DNA from: Candidatus Nealsoniibacteriota bacterium
GTDB lineage: Bacteria; Patescibacteriota; Minisyncoccia; Minisyncoccales; GWA2-38-27
Direction: 5' to 3'
NCBI GenBank assembly: GCA_030616085.1
Contig: JAUWYA010000005.1
Span: forward strand, 1-39,703
DNA length: 39,703 bases
Numbering within the stretch: the stretch's first letter is position 1; each line of letters begins with the position of its first letter. This document shows, in pieces, positions 37,649 to 39,703 of this stretch. The position numbers and the translations under genes are program-made. The notes under the pieces were generated by a model. The model worked only from the letters and a program-made list of their open reading frames with translations, was not told where the DNA came from and searched no databases.

Positions 37649-38701
37649 TCACCTTGGTGGTTCTAATTCTTCGTTCTCAGCTAATATCTCATGTAATTGC
37701 TCAAGATCTTCTAAAACCATCCCTGCTCCCCTAACCATTACGGTCATTGGGTCTTCAATGATTTTAACAGGAATCTTTACCTCTTCTTGAATTAAAAAAG
37801 CTAATCCTTTAAGTAAACTGCCTCCACCTGCTAAATAAATCCCTTTTGCCATAATATCAGCTAAAAGCTCGGGAGGGGTTTCTTCTACTGTTGTCTTTAT
37901 AGCTGTAACAATCTGCTTTACTGATTTCGCTAAAGCCCTTCTGATATCTTCATCATTAACCAAAATTTCTTCTGGCAGCCCAGTAATTAAATTTCTTCCT
38001 CTTAAAGGAAGCTCTCTTTTTTCTTTTAAAGGATAAGCAGATCCAATTCCAATTTTAACCTCTTCAGCTCCCCTTTCTCCTATTAACAACTTATACTCTT
38101 CTTGAGCAAATTGAACTATGTCTTCATTAAGCTTATCTCCGGCAATACGCAAGCTCTTGGCAATAACTACCCCTCCAAGAGAAATTACTGCTACTTCAGT
38201 TGTTCCTCCTCCAATATCAACAATAAAATTACCGCCAGCTTCCTGAACTGCTAATCTTGCTCCAATAGCTGCTGCCATTGGCTCTTCTATTAAAAAGACA
38301 TCTCTTGCCCCAGCATTCCTAGTAGCATCACGAACTGCCTTCTTCTCAACTTCAGTAACTCCGTAAGGAATACCAACAATAATTCGAGGCCTTGGTCCTA
38401 AAATGAATTTCCTTTTATGAACCTTTTCAATAAAATACTTCAGCATCTGCTCTGTAACCTCAAAATCAGAAACCACTCCGTCAACCAAAGGCCTGGTAGC
38501 CACAATATGAGCTGGAGTCCGGCCAACCATTTTTTTAGCTTCTTCACCAATTGCCAAAATCTGGCCTGTTTTCTTATTTATTGCAACAACTGACGGCTCA
38601 TTAATAACTATTCCTTTGTCCTGAACATAAACCAAAGAATTGGCAGTTCCTAAGTCAATAGCTATATTATTTGAGATATATGAGAAAATTTTATTAAGCA
38701 T
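37649..38701 (-). CDS. mreB: Rod-shape determining protein MreB
   Basis: Bacterial actin that guides lateral wall synthesis under the membrane. It has 350 residues, normal length. Actin-fold nucleotide motifs: IAIDLGTANSLVYV (phosphate 1, ~13-26), FIVDIGGGTTEVAVISLGG (phosphate 2, ~165-183) and IYLAGGGSLLKGL (adenosine, ~293-305). EPSVVAINKKTGQILAIG and PLVDGVVSDFEVTE are also typical. The N terminus MLNKIFSYISNN is amphipathic and may bind membrane. No mreC or mreD follows in this window; gatC is next, so this is a solitary mreB with its own promoter. It suggests a rod or elongated cell, by inference. Confidence 0.96.
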   Translation of the reverse strand: MLNKIFSYISNNIAIDLGTANSLVYVQDKGIVINEPSVVAINKKTGQILAIGEEAKKMVGRTPAHIVATRPLVDGVVSDFEVTEQMLKYFIEKVHKRKFILGPRPRIIVGIPYGVTEVEKKAVRDATRNAGARDVFLIEEPMAAAIGARLAVQEAGGNFIVDIGGGTTEVAVISLGGVVIAKSLRIAGDKLNEDIVQFAQEEYKLLIGERGAEEVKIGIGSAYPLKEKRELPLRGRNLITGLPEEILVNDEDIRRALAKSVKQIVTAIKTTVEETPPELLADIMAKGIYLAGGGSLLKGLAFLIQEEVKIPVKIIEDPMTVMVRGAGMVLEDLEQLHEILAENEELEPPR

Positions 38702-38720
38702 TTTCTTTCTTATTATTTAT

Positions 38721-38749
38721 AATTTACCATAAGAATCCCATAAAAGCAA
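38721..38749 (-). promoter_or_regulatory. Promoter of mreB
   Basis: Minus strand TTGCTT (38749-38744), 17-base spacer, TAAATT (38726-38721). Confidence 0.6.
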
Positions 38750-38775
38750 ACATCATGCTATAATAAAATTGCCGT

Positions 38776-38842
38776 GGGCCCGGAATGGTTCGAGCTCTGG
38801 CTTGACATCAGAGTCTCTGGGGTTCGATTCCCCACGGGTCCA
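38776..38842 (+). tRNA. tRNA-like gene with shortened D arm, anticodon loop reading TGA
   Basis: Acceptor GGGCCCG/CGGGTCC (one G-U), anticodon stem TCTGG/TCAGA with loop CTTGACA and a good T arm TGGGG-TTCGATT-CCCCA. The segment for positions 8-26 is only ~13 bases and forms no normal D stem. With anticodon TGA it would be Ser, but there is no long variable arm. The helix can extend to 12 pairs (GCCGTGGGCCCG outward). It may be a degenerate tRNA, a tRNA-like RNA or an unusual functional tRNA. An extended -10 box (TGCTATAAT, ending 38764) lies upstream. Confidence 0.45.
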
Positions 38843-38854
38843 CGGCTTCAACTA

Positions 38855-38882
38855 TTGACAAAGGTCTTTGATTTGCTATAAT
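38855..38882 (+). promoter_or_regulatory. Strong promoter of a short RNA unit
   Basis: TTGACA, 16-base spacer ending in TGC, TATAAT: full consensus boxes. Confidence 0.8.
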
Positions 38883-38888
38883 TAAGAT

Positions 38889-38956
38889 AGATGTCAAGCT
38901 AGAGTTAATCGAATCATTTCGGGATTCCGAAAAGTCCGTCTTTTGACGGATTTTTT
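38889..38956 (+). ncRNA. Candidate small RNA (~68 nt)
   Basis: Between a consensus promoter and a clean terminator (TCCGTC-TTTT-GACGGA plus six T, 38935-38956), with no ORF. The body can form GAATC/GATTC or, alternatively, TTTCGG/CCGAAA. The transcription start is inferred from the -10 position. Confidence 0.5.
38935..38956 (+). terminator. Terminator of the short RNA unit
   Basis: Six-base perfect stem, TTTT loop and six T. Confidence 0.85.
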
Positions 38957-38965
38957 GTTTTAACA

Positions 38966-38996
38966 AAAGTGTGCAAAACCGAGTTTTGTACACTTT
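38966..38996. repeat. 14-base inverted repeat
   Basis: AAAGTGTGCAAAAC and GTTTTGTACACTTT around CGA, one non-pairing base. The word ACAAAAGTGTG also occurs at the 3' end of the transposase gene, so a remnant of an IS end is possible. Otherwise the 39053-39153 stretch holds nothing I can support. Confidence 0.55.
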
Positions 38997-39024
38997 ACAC
39001 AACCAAACAAAATCAAATTAAAAT

Positions 39025-39052
39025 AAAAAAGCCCTGCGAGAGTTCACAGGGC
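39025..39052 (-). terminator. Terminator, probably of the 39154-39447 gene
   Basis: Minus strand GCCCTG / CAGGGC around a 10-base loop, followed by six T. It lies ~100 bases after the stop. Confidence 0.75.
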
Positions 39053-39153
39053 CTAAAGGGCAGAATGAAAGAACAGTCTTTATTTGATCTTGTCCTTTTT
39101 GACGAAGATAGCGACGTCTTAGTTAGAAAACAACCGTTAAGATCGTCCTTTCC

Positions 39154-39447
39154 TCACTCCCCAACTTTCTGACAAAGAAGACCACCACTCATGCCTATAA
39201 TAAGCAAACCCGCCAAGAAAGCTATCACGCTCTGATGGACACTAAAGTGCTGTAGAACCCTGTCAGTAATGAACGAAATCACTCCTATCAACATCACAAG
39301 CATCCCGACCAAAAAAAGGTATCCTGTTATGACCAATTTCTGTGCGTAAGAGAGTTCGAGTAATGTACAAAGATTCTTCTTTTCTTCCATTTTGTCAGGT
39401 TTGACTTCTTCCGTTTCGCAATTTTCCTTTTTCTTTAGCGATTTCAT
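39154..39447 (-). CDS. Small two-helix membrane protein, unknown function
   Basis: I do not recognise this 97-residue protein. Residues 1-30 are Lys/Glu-rich and probably cytoplasmic (MKSLKKKENCETEEVKPDK). Two membrane helices follow (~36-60 and ~70-91) with Gly in the second (GLLIIGMSGGLL). AAGGAG lies seven bases before ATG, and a consensus promoter (39541-39568) lies ~95 bases upstream. The design matches the 1111-1311 gene at the other window end, which is also next to an IS copy and has a similar promoter. The charged N terminus recalls the cassette proteins at 7784 and 8870, but I see no alignable sequence. Confidence 0.65.
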   Translation of the reverse strand: MKSLKKKENCETEEVKPDKMEEKKNLCTLLELSYAQKLVITGYLFLVGMLVMLIGVISFITDRVLQHFSVHQSVIAFLAGLLIIGMSGGLLCQKVGE

Positions 39448-39540
39448 TGTTTTACTCCTTTCTATGAGTATCTTTCGTTTCAGTATTTTCTATAATCTTT
39501 CATTTTTTAAAGCAGAAAACGATTTCCACTTTCTTCCCAT

Positions 39541-39568
39541 ATTATAGTATACTGATATAATCTGTCAA
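39541..39568 (-). promoter_or_regulatory. Promoter of the 39154-39447 gene
   Basis: Minus strand TTGACA (39568-39563), 16-base spacer, TATAAT (39546-39541). It shares ATTATATCAG-type spacer sequence with the promoter at 1028-1058. Confidence 0.8.
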
Positions 39569-39605
39569 GAGGTATTGGTAATGTTCACACACATATGGCG
39601 GTTTT

Positions 39606-39630
39606 TACCAGGATTAGTATAATCCTGGTA
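39606..39630 (+). other. Hairpin just upstream of transposase start (right copy)
   Basis: Perfect 11-base arms (TACCAGGATTA / TAATCCTGGTA) with a GTA loop, ending one base before the ATG. Confidence 0.65.
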
Positions 39631-39631
39631 T

Positions 39632-39703
39632 ATGTGTATACCTATGCCTAAAAATGTAAAAGAAGAAAGATTAAGATGGGTATTGCCTATCTACAATAAA
39701 GAG
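39632..39703 (+). CDS. IS481-like transposase, 5' fragment cut by window end
   Basis: The first 24 codons are identical in amino acids to the transposase at 5-964 (start MCIPMPKN). The rest lies outside the window. The in-frame second ATG at 39644 is an alternative start. Confidence 0.85.
   Translation, partial: MCIPMPKNVKEERLRWVLPIYNKE

Larger units (their letters stand above)
39591..39703 (+). mobile_element. IS481-like insertion sequence, right copy (only its 5' end)
   Basis: First ~113 bases of the element seen at 1-1005, inverted relative to it, with one visible base difference. The boundary is set where identity to the left copy falls off. Confidence 0.85.

Noticed and set aside
38988-39001. 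ACACTTTACACAA shared with the rpmG 3' end, as a third copy of the 61-bp repeat
   Set aside because: Only 13 bases match; expected to occur by chance in AT-rich sequence of this size.
39063-39172. Possible 35-residue plus-strand ORF after AAAGGG
   Set aside because: It lies antisense in the 3' region of the 39154-39447 transcript and has no promoter; the peptide has no recognisable features.

Overview
The window looks like a 39.7 kb piece of an AT-rich, small-genome bacterium of the Candidate Phyla Radiation (Patescibacteria, most likely Parcubacteria-like). This is inferred from gene style, not from any search. Aminoacyl-tRNA synthetases are cut down, ribosomal proteins carry Lys/Glu-rich tails, gyrB holds an intein, genes are tightly overlapped, and several short structured repeats sit between and inside housekeeping genes. 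The standard bacterial code fits, because long ORFs read through without recoding and Trp is TGG.

Layout. The two ends carry inverted copies of one IS481-like element, both transcribing outward (the left copy lacks its distal end, the right copy is only its first ~110 bp). Positions 1-7.7 kb read leftward after one small membrane-protein gene: rnhB, rpmF, nusB, rnc, rpsP, a hypothetical gene, khpA, trmD, tRNA-Tyr, a homing-endonuclease-like ORF, tRNA-Thr, rpmG and a small gene inside an 803-bp duplication/insertion. From 7.7 to 10.3 kb there is a rightward accessory cassette of three genes with duplicated promoters: two paralogous membrane proteins and a coiled-coil protein. From 10.4 to 18.6 kb a rightward operon holds dnaE, thrS, a four-helix membrane protein and a miaB-miaA fusion.

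From 18.6 to 22.1 kb the leftward genes tmk-thyA-folA (dTMP synthesis) and gatB converge on that operon. A free-standing candidate structured RNA lies at 22.2-22.5 kb. From 22.6 to 30.5 kb a leftward run holds pheS, pheT, gyrB (with an HNH intein), secE, nusG, rplK and a dCMP deaminase. The latter supplies dUMP to ThyA. From 30.6 to 34.6 kb lie a hypothetical gene and a pyrC-pyrD-pyrF-pyrE operon with its own promoter and leader hairpin. carAB and pyrB are not in the window. From 34.8 to 38.7 kb lie tRNA-fMet, tRNA-Met/Ile2 and tRNA-Asp, a membrane-anchored HEPN-like protein, gatC-gatA (completing GatCAB with the distant gatB) and mreB. The right end holds a tRNA-like gene without a normal D arm, a short promoter-to-terminator RNA unit and another small membrane protein.

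The most unusual signals are: the MiaB-MiaA fusion; a ThrRS lacking both the TGS domain and the editing core; at least three families of short repeats, several read as protein (in miaB, gatA, pheS and tmk) and one showing base-pair covariation between two copies; tRNA-Tyr and tRNA-fMet with a shared A18/G55-type elbow; an ORF fitted between two tRNA genes with 1- and 4-nt gaps; and an unidentified ~285-nt RNA unit. All functional calls are from reading motifs by eye; no database search was run.
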